DNA of 50,120 bases. Source: Pseudomonadota bacterium (GTDB lineage Bacteria > Pseudomonadota > Gammaproteobacteria > Burkholderiales > Burkholderiaceae_C). The notes under the pieces are model-generated. The model did no database searches and was not told the DNA's origin. It worked only from the letters and a program-made list of their open reading frames with translations. Positions 1 through 9,122 of this stretch are shown here, piece after piece (position 1 is the first letter of the stretch; every line of letters begins with the position of its first letter). A program made the position numbers and the translations under genes. The stretch is from positions 1 through 50,120 of the forward strand of contig JAFECU010000100.1 in the NCBI GenBank assembly GCA_018242005.1. Direction: 5' to 3'.

Positions 1-346
1 AGATCTCCGTGCCGTGCACGGCCAGCAGCGCCTTGTTGGCCGTCACCACATGCTTGCCCGCGGCAATGGCCTCGAGCACCAGCTGGCGCGCGATGCCATA
101 GCCGCCGATGAGCTCGACGACGATGTCGATGTCGGGGTTGGCGATCAGCTCGCGCGCGTCGCCCACCACGCGGGTCTGTTCGCCCACGATGGATCGGGCG
201 CGGGCAGTGTCGAGGTCGGCAACCATGGCAATCTCGATGCCGCGGCCCGCGCGGCGGCGGATTTCCTCCTGGTTGCGAGCCAGCACGTTGAACACGCCGC
301 TGCCCACGGTGCCGATGCCGAGCAGGCCAACTTGGATGGGTTTCAT
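1..346 (-). CDS. hom: Homoserine dehydrogenase, N-terminal part (cut by window edge)
   Basis: Only the first 115 or so residues are present; the rest lies beyond base 1. The protein begins MKPIQVGLLGIGTVGSGVFN, an NAD(P)-binding Rossmann start with GIGTVG at about residues 10-15. Further on it reads DIVVELIGG and GKHVVTANKALLA, both typical of homoserine dehydrogenase, which reduces aspartate semialdehyde to homoserine for threonine and methionine synthesis. The ATG (complement of 344-346) is the natural start because the Rossmann strand follows directly. It lies downstream of the aminotransferase gene on the same strand, 71 bases away, and a dispersed hairpin repeat fills that gap. Family assignment is firm; the C-terminal ACT-type regulatory part cannot be judged. 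Confidence 0.93.
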   Translation of the reverse strand, partial: MKPIQVGLLGIGTVGSGVFNVLARNQEEIRRRAGRGIEIAMVADLDTARARSIVGEQTRVVGDARELIANPDIDIVVELIGGYGIARQLVLEAIAAGKHVVTANKALLAVHGTEI

Positions 347-362
347 ATCGAGGTTACCAGTC

Positions 363-415
363 AAAAGTGCCTGTAGCGCCTGATACACAAGCGCCTTAAG
401 CTATTAAAAATAGGG
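363..415 (-). repeat. Dispersed hairpin repeat, copy 1
   Basis: Read on the minus strand this is a TTTTTAATAGCT box, then arms around GGCGCTTG and CAGGCGCT, then ACAGGCACTTTT. The same order of blocks recurs at 3874-3933, 17896-17950, 27450-27505, 46304-46350 and 47680-47727. This copy occupies almost the whole gap between the aminotransferase and hom, ending 17 bases before the hom start codon, so it would be in the hom mRNA leader. Confidence 0.7.
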
Positions 416-417
416 TT

Positions 418-1650
418 TCATGCCGCCTTGGCGCGGCGCTGCCGATAGGCCGCCAGAAAGCCTGCCAGGCGTCCGATGGCCTCGCGCAGGTCGTCTTCGT
501 GCGGCAAAAAGACGATGCGGAAATGCTGGTTGTCCGGGTAGTTGAAGCCCGAGCCCTGCACCAGCATCACGCGCGTGGCGCGCAGCACCTCCATGAAGAA
601 CTGGCGATCGTCGGCAATCGGGTACATGTCCGGGTCCAGGCGCGGGAACATGTACAGCGCCGCATGCGGCTTGACGCAGGTGACGCCCGGAATCTGCGTG
701 ATGAGCTCATAGGCCAGGTCACGCTGGCGGCACAGGCGCCCGCCCTCCTTGACCAGATCGTTGATGCTCTGATAGCCGCCCAGCGCCGTCTGAATGGCCC
801 ACTGGCCCGGCACGTTGGAGCCGAGCTTGAGGTTGGCCAGCATGTTCAGGCCCTCGATGTAGTCGCGCGCGTCCTGCTTGGGGCCCGAGACCACCATCCA
901 GCCCGCGCGGTAGCCGCAGCTCCGGTACGCCTTGGACAGCGAGTTGAACGTCAGCGTGAGCACGTCGGTGGACAGGCTGGCCATGGACGTGAACTTGACG
1001 CCGTCGTAGAGCACCTTGTCATACACCTCGTCCACCATCAGCACCAGGTTGTGCTCACGCGCGATCTGGATGATGCCCAGGAGATGCTCCACCGGGTACA
1101 GCACGCCCGTGGGGTTGTTGGGGTTGATGACCACGATGCCGCGCGTGCGCGCCGTGATCTTGGCGCGCATGTCATCCAGGTCGGGCAGCCAGCCATGGTC
1201 CTCGTCGCAGCGGTAGTGCACGGGCCTGCCGCCCGAGAGCGAGGTCGCCGCCGTCCACAGCGGATAGTCGGGCATGGGCACGAGCAGTTCGTCACCGTCG
1301 TTGAGCAGCGCGTTGGTGGCCATCACGATGAGTTCGCTGGCGCCATTGCCCAGGTAGATGTCGTCCAGCGTCACGCCGGCAATGCCGAGCTGCTGGGTGT
1401 AGTGCATCACCGCCTTGCGCGCGGCGAAGATGCCCTTGCTGTCCGAATAACCCGCCGAATTGGGCAGGTTGCGGATCATGTCCTGCTGGATCTCCTCGGG
1501 CGCATCGAAGCCGAACGGCGCCATGTTGCCGATGTTGAGCTTGATGATCTTCTGCCCCTCGTCCTCCATCTGCTTGGCCGCGTCCACGATGGGGCCCCGG
1601 ACGTCGTAGAGGACATTGGCGAGTTTGGCGGACTTGTGGATAGGCTTCAT
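418..1650 (-). CDS. alaA: Alanine-synthesising PLP aminotransferase (AlaA-like)
   Basis: A 410-residue fold-type I aminotransferase that aligns by eye along its length with E. coli AlaA (about 405 residues), which makes alanine from pyruvate and glutamate. Visible landmarks are the N-terminal SAKLANVLYDVRGP, the NPNNPTG loop at residues 176-182, D207 and Y210 for cofactor contact, and SLSKAYR with K240 as the Schiff-base lysine. The ATG at 1650 matches the family N-terminus. hom follows on the same strand, so the two probably share a transcript; amino acid biosynthesis explains the pairing. AlaC-type naming is the main alternative. Confidence 0.9.
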   Translation of the reverse strand: MKPIHKSAKLANVLYDVRGPIVDAAKQMEDEGQKIIKLNIGNMAPFGFDAPEEIQQDMIRNLPNSAGYSDSKGIFAARKAVMHYTQQLGIAGVTLDDIYLGNGASELIVMATNALLNDGDELLVPMPDYPLWTAATSLSGGRPVHYRCDEDHGWLPDLDDMRAKITARTRGIVVINPNNPTGVLYPVEHLLGIIQIAREHNLVLMVDEVYDKVLYDGVKFTSMASLSTDVLTLTFNSLSKAYRSCGYRAGWMVVSGPKQDARDYIEGLNMLANLKLGSNVPGQWAIQTALGGYQSINDLVKEGGRLCRQRDLAYELITQIPGVTCVKPHAALYMFPRLDPDMYPIADDRQFFMEVLRATRVMLVQGSGFNYPDNQHFRIVFLPHEDDLREAIGRLAGFLAAYRQRRAKAA

Positions 1651-1775
1651 TGCACAGGCCTGGGAGGTGTAAACAGGGGAAACCTATAATTTGACCACAG
1701 TTCCCACTCGCAGGCCGAGGCCGCGGTGCTCCCCACCGAGGCCCGCCACCCTCACTGCCTCACGGCACGGCGCCC

Positions 1776-2147
1776 ATGAAATTCCAGCCAGACCGCTTCG
1801 ACGTACAGACCATCACCGCCTACGGGCCAGGCTGGATACAGGCGGACTCCGACCGCATCGCCCACAGCGTCATCGTGGGCGCGCGCGGCCAGCGCATCGC
1901 CTGGGACTGCAGCCGTTTCGAAGACCTCGCGCCGGGGCATTTCGCACGGCTGGCGGAGATGGACGCCGAGGTCGTCATCTTCGGCAGCGGCCAGCGCCTG
2001 CGCTTCCCGCCACCGGCCTGGCTGCAGCCGCTGATGGCGCGCCGCATAGGCCTGGAAACCATGGACACTCTGGCCGCCTGCCGCACCTACAACATCCTGG
2101 CAGGCGAAGGGCGCAACGTGATTGCAGCGCTTCTGCTGGAGGCGTGA
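1776..2147 (+). CDS. Mth938-like domain protein (DUF498 family)
   Basis: A 123-residue soluble protein of the Mth938/NDUFAF3-like fold, often annotated DUF498. Typical features are the opening MKFQPDRFDVQTITAYGPGW, the GARGQRIAWDC strand, and VVIFGSGQRLRFPP, where the family has its conserved G-x-G loop. The biochemical role in bacteria is not established; the eukaryotic relative is a complex I assembly factor. It is divergent from alaA and directly followed by tRNA-Ser. The TATAAT at 1685-1690 lies in the divergent gap but has no clear -35 partner. Confidence 0.82.
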   Translation: MKFQPDRFDVQTITAYGPGWIQADSDRIAHSVIVGARGQRIAWDCSRFEDLAPGHFARLAEMDAEVVIFGSGQRLRFPPPAWLQPLMARRIGLETMDTLAACRTYNILAGEGRNVIAALLLEA

Positions 2148-2175
2148 ATCCGCCGCTTAGAATATCCGGTTGTCA

Positions 2176-2263
2176 GGAGACTTGGGTGAGTGGTTTAAAC
2201 CAGCAGTCTTGAAAACTGCCGACGGGCAACCGTCCGTGAGTTCGAATCTCACAGTCTCCGCCA
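2176..2263 (+). tRNA. tRNA-Ser (anticodon UGA)
   Basis: The acceptor arms GGAGACT and AGTCTCC pair perfectly. The anticodon stem GCAGT/ACTGC (2203-2207, 2215-2219) encloses the loop CTTGAAA with anticodon TGA at 2210-2212. A long variable arm (GACGGGCAACCGTC) identifies the serine class, and the T-loop TTCGAATC is present. The 3' end GCCA is encoded (2260-2263), so CCA need not be added. The gene stands alone, and the stretch immediately 3' holds insertion-sequence debris. Confidence 0.97.
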
Positions 2264-2408
2264 TTAGATGTTATAAATCAACAACTTATCGTTGATTTTC
2301 AAAACAGCGCCACATAGCAGCCCACATAAAGACAAGCCTCCACAGGAGGCAATACCGTTCACTTTGCGACGCGAACAGGCTTGAACGGACAGCGTGCGGG
2401 CGGTTTTC
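2264..2408. other. Intergenic stretch 3' of tRNA-Ser
   Basis: Noticeably AT-richer at its start (2264-2345) than the rest of the window. I see no gene here. By eye I saw no exact second copy of the tRNA 3' end elsewhere in the window, so an integrase attachment site is not supported. Confidence 0.5.
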
Positions 2409-2770
2409 TCACACCACGAGTGGCGCTCCCCCATGCTTGGCGTTTTCTGCTATCTCCAGGCGGATCAGGTTGCAGGCAAACAGGGTGCCCCGCACTTCGC
2501 GCATCACGGTTTGCGGCGTGCCGCTGCGCAGCGTCAGCTTGCTGCCAGGCAACTCCTGTTCGAACTCCCAGCACCTGTTTTGCATGGACTTCCCGATCCA
2601 CGTGGGCATCGTTCGCGCGTCCAACGTCGATCCGATTGGCAACGCCCCAATGAAATGGGAAGCGCTGGCGATTGCGATGGCTGTGGGCAGTGAACTGAGG
2701 TGGCGCGCCGTCGCGCCCTGCATCTTCGAAAGCCCGGATGAGGCGCAGAGCATTTGCAGAAGCTTATCGG
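2409..2770 (-). pseudogene. IS4-family transposase remnant
   Basis: The minus-strand frame ending at 2409 carries NRCWEFEQEL, LTLRSGTPQTVMREV and CNLIRLEIAENAK. These match the C-terminal core of IS4 transposases: a Trp-Glu-x-Glu helix with the last catalytic Glu, then an LRS...QE...NLIRLE block. Upstream in the same frame, at about 2715-2768, KLLQMLCASSGLSK resembles the short N-terminal IS4 domain, so the remnant may join N- and C-terminal parts with the catalytic middle deleted. That N-terminal match is weak. Nothing with an intact start or full length (normally about 440 residues) remains, and I found no terminal inverted repeats. It sits close to tRNA-Ser and the SDR gene. Confidence 0.62.
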
Positions 2771-2911
2771 TGCAAAGCGCACCGACAACGGATGGGTACG
2801 GCCGTGCACCCCTGATTCGCGAACGACGACAACGCCACCAGGACGATGGCCACCAGGAGACACGATGAGTGCCCACGACGATGAGGGCTGAAAACCTGGC
2901 GCGGCGTTCGA

Positions 2912-3676
2912 TCAGCGCATGATGAGCCCGCCATCCACCGCGATGGATTGGCCGGTCACGTAGCTGGCCGCCGAGCTGCACAGCCACAGCACGGTGTCGG
3001 CGATCTCTTCGGCGCGGCCGTGGCGGCGCATGGGGATGCCCTCGACCATGGCCTCCAGCGCCTCCTTCTGGCCCGAAGCCACCATCTGGTCCACCATCGG
3101 GGTCCAGATCAGGCCCGGGCAGACGGCATTGACGCGGATGTTGCGCGTGGCGTATTCCAGTGCCGCGCTCTTGGTCAGGCCGAGCACGCCGTGCTTGGCC
3201 GCGTGGTAGGTGCCGCGCTGGGCACCGCCCACCAGCCCGCCCAGCGACGAGCAGTTGACGATGGCGCCGCTGCCTTGCTGGCGCATGTGCTGCAGCTCGT
3301 ACTTCATGCAGGCCCAGATGCCGCGCAGATTGACCGTGTTCACACGGTCGAAGTCCTCGACCGTGGCGTCGGCGGTCTCGGCGAGGGCGTTCTGGATGCC
3401 GGCATTGTTGAAGGCCACGTCCAGGCGCCCGAAGGTGGCGACGGTTTCCTGGACCATGGCCTCGATGTCGCCCGGCTCGGCCACGTTGCAGCGGATGCCG
3501 ATGGCCTTGTACCCGGCCGCTGCCAGCGCGTCGGCGGCGGCACGCGCGCCGTCGCCATTGATGTCTGCCAGCGCAACGCTGGCGCCCGCCTGTGCGAAGG
3601 CCTTGGCGGTTGCCAGACCGATGCCGGAGGCTGCGCCGGTGACCAGGGCCACTTGCTTGTCGAAAGAGATGTTCAC
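2912..3676 (-). CDS. Short-chain dehydrogenase/reductase (SDR)
   Basis: A classical 254-residue SDR. The cofactor motif TGAASGIG is at residues 13-20, NNAG at 90-93, the catalytic Ser at about 143, and YHAAK supplies Y157 and K161. The end, GQSIAVDGG, is also typical. D38 after the second strand (ALADIN) favours NAD(H) over NADP(H). The start is GTG at 3676, supported by GAGGAAAT about ten bases upstream; no ATG fits the Rossmann start. The substrate is unknown. It is a cytosolic oxidoreductase beside an aldo/keto reductase and may belong to the same accessory carbonyl-metabolism block. Confidence 0.9.
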   Translation of the reverse strand: MNISFDKQVALVTGAASGIGLATAKAFAQAGASVALADINGDGARAAADALAAAGYKAIGIRCNVAEPGDIEAMVQETVATFGRLDVAFNNAGIQNALAETADATVEDFDRVNTVNLRGIWACMKYELQHMRQQGSGAIVNCSSLGGLVGGAQRGTYHAAKHGVLGLTKSAALEYATRNIRVNAVCPGLIWTPMVDQMVASGQKEALEAMVEGIPMRRHGRAEEIADTVLWLCSSAASYVTGQSIAVDGGLIMR

Positions 3677-3700
3677 GGTGTGATTTCCTCTGTGGAAGTT

Positions 3701-3785
3701 AGGGCGACGCTGAATGAGTCCGAGCGATGGCGCGCGCCCCGGTTTGGGATGCGCAACACGCGGGGGACTTGTTCAGCCTTGCCTT
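3701..3785. repeat. Short terminal-inverted-repeat element, copy A (degenerate)
   Basis: The left end AGGGCGACGCTGAATGAGTC (3701-3720) is an imperfect inverted repeat of the right end GGGGACTTGTTCAGCCTTGC (3763-3782). The element is about 85 bp with no coding capacity. The same ends, better conserved, bound a larger copy at 7195-7343. It lies in the SDR upstream region. Confidence 0.7.
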
Positions 3786-3873
3786 GGGTGACGGGGCCAG
3801 CGCTGCAGTCGTCAGCCCCGTGGTCGCCCGCCGCTTCTCGTGCGCAGGCGCTTGCGAAATGAATTCCGGTATT

Positions 3874-3933
3874 TCAGCGCTATGGGCTTGCAGCCTTGGT
3901 GCAGCAATCGCTGACAGCTATCAATTTTGATTT
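3874..3933 (-). repeat. Dispersed hairpin repeat, copy 2
   Basis: On the minus strand this reads CAAAATTGATAGCTGTCAGC, then TTGCTGCACCAAGGCTGCAAGCC, the same block order as the copy at 46304-46350 but with a poorer hairpin. It lies 22 bases beyond the stop codon of the aldo/keto reductase gene. Confidence 0.6.
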
Positions 3934-3955
3934 GTGCTGCCGCTGCGCCCCTGCA

Positions 3956-5116
<1,161 letters not shown>

Positions 5117-5276
5117 CGGGGCTGCTCCTTCAATATCCAGGGGACACGATGCGCCGCACGGCGACTCGACGACGCTGTTGCACCCTGCGAGCTGTCATGG
5201 GCCACAAGGGCTAGGAGTGTGGGCGGCAGTGAACTGTAGGCTCCGCACCAGATATTGAGTAGACTGCATAATTTGA

Positions 5277-5303
5277 ATACCGGTATAAGACGTATTCATG
5301 AAT
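5277..5303. promoter_or_regulatory. Paired palindromes in the AKR/LysR divergent region
   Basis: Two perfect 10-bp palindromes, ATACCGGTAT (5277-5286) and ATTCATGAAT (5294-5303), have centres 17 bp apart in an AT-rich patch between the divergent genes. Spaced dyads in such a gap are where a LysR-type protein usually binds. They are proposed as its operator, with overlapping promoters; no transcription start can be fixed. Confidence 0.5.
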
Positions 5304-5386
5304 AAAGCCTCCAGTACGGTGCATACCCTGGCGACCATCGGGCCGGCACCCTCCCGCAACGCACATTCTTTCCAGGAGGTGCCTTC

Positions 5387-6280
5387 ATGTCGCGCGACAA
5401 CTTCAGCGACCTGCTGGCCTTTATTGCCGTCGCGCGTGCACGCAGCTTCACGCGCGCGGCAGCCCAGCTTCGGGTCACACAACCGGCACTGAGCTCCACC
5501 GTCCGGGCGCTGGAGGAGCGCCTGGGCGTTCGCCTTCTCACGCGCAGCACGCGCGGCGTATCGCCCACCGAGGCGGGCCAGCGGCTGCTCGATCGCCTGG
5601 CGCCCGAGTTCGATGCCATCGAGGCAGACATCCAGTCACTGGGCGAACTGCGCGACGAGCCCGTAGGCACGATCCGCATCACGGCCATCGACTACGCCAT
5701 CCGCAGCATTCTGTGGCCCAGGCTGGCGCAGTTTCTGCTGCAGTACCCCAAGGTGCACGTGGAGCTGATCAGCACCTACGAGAGCGTGGACATCGTGGCG
5801 CGCGGCTACGACGCGGGCGTGCGCTTTGGCCAGGAGCTGGCGCAGGACATGGTTTCCGTGCGCATCGGCCCGGACGTGCGCAACAAGGTGGTGGGGTCGA
5901 AGTCCTACTTCGCGGGGCGGCGCCCCCCGAAAACACCGCATGACCTGGCCGAACACAGTTGCATCAACCTGCGCACCTCCACCCATGGCGGCATTTATGC
6001 CTGGGAGTTTGCCAAGGGAAAGCGCAGCCTGAATGCGCGAGTGGATGGCACGCTGACTTTCAACAATGCCTATGACATCTTCGAGGCGGCCAAGGCCGGC
6101 TTTGGCCTGGCGTACCTGCCCGAGGACATGGTTCGCCCCCTGGTAGCCACGGGGCAGCTCATTTGCGTGCTGGAGGACTGGTGCCCGATGTGGGACGGTC
6201 TGCATCTCTACTATCCGAACCGACGCCAGCCTTCGCGGGCCATGGCCTTGCTGGTCGAAGCCTTGCGCCATGGGCCATAG
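5387..6280 (+). CDS. LysR-type transcriptional regulator (first of a tandem pair)
   Basis: 297 residues with the LysR N-terminal helix-turn-helix (DLLAFIAVARARSFTRAAAQ, then VTQPALSSTVRALEERLGVRL) at about residues 8-65. A PBP2-like effector domain starting at VGTIRITA fills the rest. The AGGAGGT site at 5374-5380 fixes the ATG. It is divergent from the Tat-signal aldo/keto reductase, its likely target. The next gene, 22 bp downstream, is a paralogue of the same length, so this pair arose by duplication. The effector domain resembles that of the CrgA/DsdC-like group often found next to reductases. The inducer is unknown. Confidence 0.92.
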   Translation: MSRDNFSDLLAFIAVARARSFTRAAAQLRVTQPALSSTVRALEERLGVRLLTRSTRGVSPTEAGQRLLDRLAPEFDAIEADIQSLGELRDEPVGTIRITAIDYAIRSILWPRLAQFLLQYPKVHVELISTYESVDIVARGYDAGVRFGQELAQDMVSVRIGPDVRNKVVGSKSYFAGRRPPKTPHDLAEHSCINLRTSTHGGIYAWEFAKGKRSLNARVDGTLTFNNAYDIFEAAKAGFGLAYLPEDMVRPLVATGQLICVLEDWCPMWDGLHLYYPNRRQPSRAMALLVEALRHGP

Positions 6281-6302
6281 CGCAGCATGAGGAGCCCCAG
6301 CC

Positions 6303-7196
6303 ATGTCGGGTGAAAATTTTCGCGCCATTCAGGCCTTTCTCGCGGTGGCACGCGAGCGCAGCTTTACCCGCGCGGCGGCCCAAATGGGCGTCTCGCAATC
6401 GGCCCTGAGCCACACCATCCGCGCGCTGGAAGAGCGGCTGGAACTGCGTTTGCTGACCCGCACCACGCGCAGCGTGGCGCCAACGGAGGCGGGCGAACGC
6501 CTGATCCAGAAGGTGGCTCCGCGCTTCGAGGCCATCACCGGCGAACTCGCGGCATTCGAGGAGCTGCGCGACAAGCCCGCAGGCGTCGTGCGCATCGCTG
6601 CGTCTGATTTCGCGGTGCACACGATGCTCTGGCCCACACTCTCGCGGCTTCAGCCCCAGTATCCCGACGTGAAGATGGAGCTGGCCATCGCGCCGGGGCT
6701 GAGTGACATCGCCTCAGGTCGGTTTGACGCAGGCGTTCGCCTGGGCGATCAGATCGCCAAGGGCATGACGGCGGTTCGGCTCGCGCCGGACATTCGCATG
6801 GTGATCGTGGGTGCGCCGTCGTACCTGCAAGGACGCGCTGTGCCCCGCACCCCTTCCGAGCTGACCGGGCATGCGTGCATCAAGCTGCGTTTTTCCGAGG
6901 CCGGCGAGGTGTACGCCTGGAAGCTCAAAAAAGGCAGGCAAAGCGTGCAGGTGCGGGTGGACGGCGCGTGGACCTTCAACAGCATCTACCTGGCCATCGA
7001 CGCCGCACTGGCGGGGTTTGGCCTGGCCTACGTGCCTGAGGCATTGGTACGCCCGCATATCCAAGGCGGCCGACTGCAAGCCATGCTTCAGGACTGGTGC
7101 CCGGCCGTGTCCGGGCTGCACATCTTCTTTGCCAGCCAGCGTCAGTCGTCGCCCGCACTGTCGCTGGTTGTTGAAGCGCTGCGCTATCGGCGTTAG
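6303..7196 (+). CDS. LysR-type transcriptional regulator (second of a tandem pair)
   Basis: 297 residues, the same length as its upstream neighbour and clearly paralogous. Shared segments include FLAVARERSFTRAAAQMGVS, IRALEERLELRLLTRTTRSV and AGFGLAYVPE. The HTH occupies about residues 8-65 and the effector domain begins at AGVVRIAA. GAGGAG at 6288-6293 precedes the ATG, and the 22-bp gap implies co-transcription. The TAG stop codon overlaps the left end of an inverted-repeat element (7195-7343), so that element may have inserted at the very end of the gene. It may regulate the downstream cupin/alcohol dehydrogenase genes; this is inferred from position only. Confidence 0.91.
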   Translation: MSGENFRAIQAFLAVARERSFTRAAAQMGVSQSALSHTIRALEERLELRLLTRTTRSVAPTEAGERLIQKVAPRFEAITGELAAFEELRDKPAGVVRIAASDFAVHTMLWPTLSRLQPQYPDVKMELAIAPGLSDIASGRFDAGVRLGDQIAKGMTAVRLAPDIRMVIVGAPSYLQGRAVPRTPSELTGHACIKLRFSEAGEVYAWKLKKGRQSVQVRVDGAWTFNSIYLAIDAALAGFGLAYVPEALVRPHIQGGRLQAMLQDWCPAVSGLHIFFASQRQSSPALSLVVEALRYRR

Positions 7197-7343
7197 GGCA
7201 ACGCTGAACAAGTCCCTCGCGCGCGGCACATCCCTGCGTGGGGCGTTCTGCGGCGTTGCAAATGCTCGCCATGGCTTGGGCCATGGCTGCGCTTTGCCCT
7301 GGCAGGGCGTGCCGCATCGCGGGGACTTGTTCAGCGTCGCCTT
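7195..7343. repeat. Terminal-inverted-repeat element, copy B (MITE-like)
   Basis: The left end AGGGCAACGCTGAACAAGTC (7195-7214) and right end GGGGACTTGTTCAGCGTCGC (7321-7340) are inverted repeats that agree at about 20 of 23 positions. The interior holds a second hairpin, GCCATGGC TTGG GCCATGGC, near 7270-7290, and no reading frame of note. At about 149 bp with no transposase it looks like a non-autonomous element or REP-type palindrome. Its ends match those of the smaller copy at 3701-3785. Confidence 0.75.
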
Positions 7344-7596
7344 GGGCGGCTTCTGCTCCTGGCACGGCGACGTGGTTATTCATGAACATTGCTTATGGCG
7401 CCATGTCGTTTCTTGCGTCTAGTCACGCAAAGCCGTTCCCACTAAATTTCAACAGGCGCGCTCATGTGACCTGAGCGAGCGCTCGCGACGTCGTTTTCGA
7501 TCACGCTACTCCAAGCGCCCCTTTCAGGCGTTCCAGGCACGCGAATCCCTCTGGCGGCCAGCGCGAGTGGACCCTGACTTTTGAAAGGAGCCTCCC
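7344..7596. other. Non-coding region before the cupin gene
   Basis: About 250 bp without a supportable gene. A 12-bp perfect palindrome GCGAGCGCTCGC lies at 7475-7486 and could be an operator. No convincing -35/-10 pair was found. The ribosome site for the cupin gene is GAAAGGAG at 7583-7590. Confidence 0.45.
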
Positions 7597-8007
7597 ATGG
7601 AACTCAAACGCGTTGGATCACAAGCCTCGGCCAAGGGGCCTGCCGAATGGTTCACCGGCACGGTGCGCATCGACCCCTTGAACAACCCACCTGCGCCGGC
7701 CCGTGTGTCGTGTGCCGCTGTCACCTTCGAGCCGGGAGCACGCTCGGCCTGGCACACCCATCCGCTCGGGCAGACGCTGATCGTCACCGCAGGTTGCGGC
7801 TGGACGCAATGCGAAGGCGAGCCCATTGTCGAAATACGTGCGGGCGATGTCATCTGGTGTCCGCCCGGTCACAAGCACTGGCATGGCGCCACGCCGACCA
7901 CCGCCATGACGCACATCGCGATCCAGGAAGCCCTCGATGGAAAGAATGTCGAGTGGATGGAGCATGTGACCGACGCGCAATACCTCGCCGGGCCGCAGCA
8001 CGGCTGA
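7597..8007 (+). CDS. Cupin-fold protein, hydroxynitrile-lyase-like
   Basis: A 136-residue single-domain cupin. The metal-binding motif is in [20 protein letters not shown] (two His, then Gln) and the second motif is [15 protein letters not shown]. It closely resembles the small bacterial cupins annotated as (R)-mandelonitrile lyase, typified by the manganese-dependent enzyme of Granulicella. In many genomes these sit beside alcohol dehydrogenases and reductases, so cyanohydrin cleavage may be a side activity. GAAAGGAG fixes the ATG. The zinc alcohol dehydrogenase begins 98 bp downstream on the same strand. The metal-binding fold is certain; the natural reaction is not. Confidence 0.88.
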   Translation: MELKRVGSQASAKGPAEWFTGTVRIDPLNNPPAPARVSCAAVTFEPGARSAWHTHPLGQTLIVTAGCGWTQCEGEPIVEIRAGDVIWCPPGHKHWHGATPTTAMTHIAIQEALDGKNVEWMEHVTDAQYLAGPQHG

Positions 8008-8105
8008 ACGGCCCTGCATCAGAACATGAGATCCATGCAGCCAGTGCTCAAGCGCAGCCAGGCGCTGGATCGACAACACGCCACCCCATCAGGAACTCAA
8101 TAGCC

Positions 8106-9122
8106 ATGCAAGCCACGATGCTCTACGGCCCGCGCGACATCCGCTTCGAGGAGCGCCCCGATCCGAAGATTCTCAAACCCACGGACGCCATCATCCGCAT
8201 TGCCGCAGCCTGCGTGTGCGGCTCGGATCTGTGGCCTTACCGTGGCATTCAAGCCATCACGGAACCCATGCCCATGGGGCACGAATACTGCGGCGTCGTC
8301 GAAGAAGTCGGCAGCGCAGTGCGCCACATCAAGCCGGGCCAGTTCGTCATCGGCTCTTTCTTCGCTTCGGACAACGCCTGCCCCGTGTGCCAGCACGGCT
8401 ACCAGTCGTCCTGCCAGCAGGCGGAGTTTGTCGGTGGAGCGCAGGCCCCGCTGCTGCGTGTCCCGCTGGCCGACGGCACCCTGGTCGCCACGCCGGGCAT
8501 GCCACCGAACACCTTGATTCCAGGCCTGCTGACCACGTCCGATGTTCTGGGCACGGGCTGGTATGCGGCGGTGGCGGCCAACGTGCAGCCTGGCGCAACC
8601 GCCGTGGTCGTGGGCGACGGTGCGGTGGGGCTGCTTGGTGTGCTTTCCGCCAGGCAGATGGGCGCGGAGCGGATCATCGCGATGAGCCGGCACGCCTCCC
8701 GGCAGAAGCTCGCGCTCGAATTCGGCGCGACCGACATCGTGAGCGAGCGCGGCGAAGACGGCGTGGCACGCATCATGGACATGACCAAAGGCCTGGGCGC
8801 GGACTCCGTGCTGGAGTGCGTAGGCACCCAGGAGTCGATGATGCAGGCGATCCATTGCGCCCGCCAGGGCGGGTACGTGGGTTACGTGGGCGTGCCGCAT
8901 GGCGTCGAACTCAATGGCGAAGAACTGTTCTTCGAACATGTCCATCTCCATGGCGGGCCTGCGCCGGTGCGCCAGTTTCTGCCCCGGCTGATGGATCTGG
9001 TGTGGCGGGAAGAGATCCATCCGGGCAAGGTCTTCGATCTGACGCTGCCGCTGGCGCAGGTGGCAAAGGGCTACCGCGCGATGGACGAACGCTGCGCGAT
9101 CAAGTCCTTGTTGATGCCTTGA
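8106..9122 (+). CDS. Zinc-dependent alcohol dehydrogenase (MDR family)
   Basis: A 338-residue medium-chain dehydrogenase. Catalytic zinc ligands are C38 (CVCGSD), H59 and E60 (GHE). The structural-zinc lobe is reduced: C92, C95 and C103 are present in ACPVCQHGYQSSC rather than the usual four cysteines, so that site may be altered. The NAD(P)-binding turn is VVGDGAVGLLG at about residue 170. The ATG at 8106 gives the standard N-terminus MQATMLYGPRDIRFEE. It follows the cupin gene on the same strand and precedes the molybdenum hydroxylase genes. An alcohol-to-aldehyde step feeding an aldehyde-oxidising molybdoenzyme is a reasonable but unproven reading. Confidence 0.9.
   Translation: MQATMLYGPRDIRFEERPDPKILKPTDAIIRIAAACVCGSDLWPYRGIQAITEPMPMGHEYCGVVEEVGSAVRHIKPGQFVIGSFFASDNACPVCQHGYQSSCQQAEFVGGAQAPLLRVPLADGTLVATPGMPPNTLIPGLLTTSDVLGTGWYAAVAANVQPGATAVVVGDGAVGLLGVLSARQMGAERIIAMSRHASRQKLALEFGATDIVSERGEDGVARIMDMTKGLGADSVLECVGTQESMMQAIHCARQGGYVGYVGVPHGVELNGEELFFEHVHLHGGPAPVRQFLPRLMDLVWREEIHPGKVFDLTLPLAQVAKGYRAMDERCAIKSLLMP

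Noticed and set aside
499-1689. Long open frame opposite alaA
   Set aside because: It is a complement shadow of an intact aminotransferase and has no recognisable domain.
2176-2263. tRNA-Ser as an integration site for the 2.3-13.2 kb block
   Set aside because: I saw no integrase gene and no second copy of the tRNA 3' end near 12.2-13.3 kb, so a classical genomic island is not supported.
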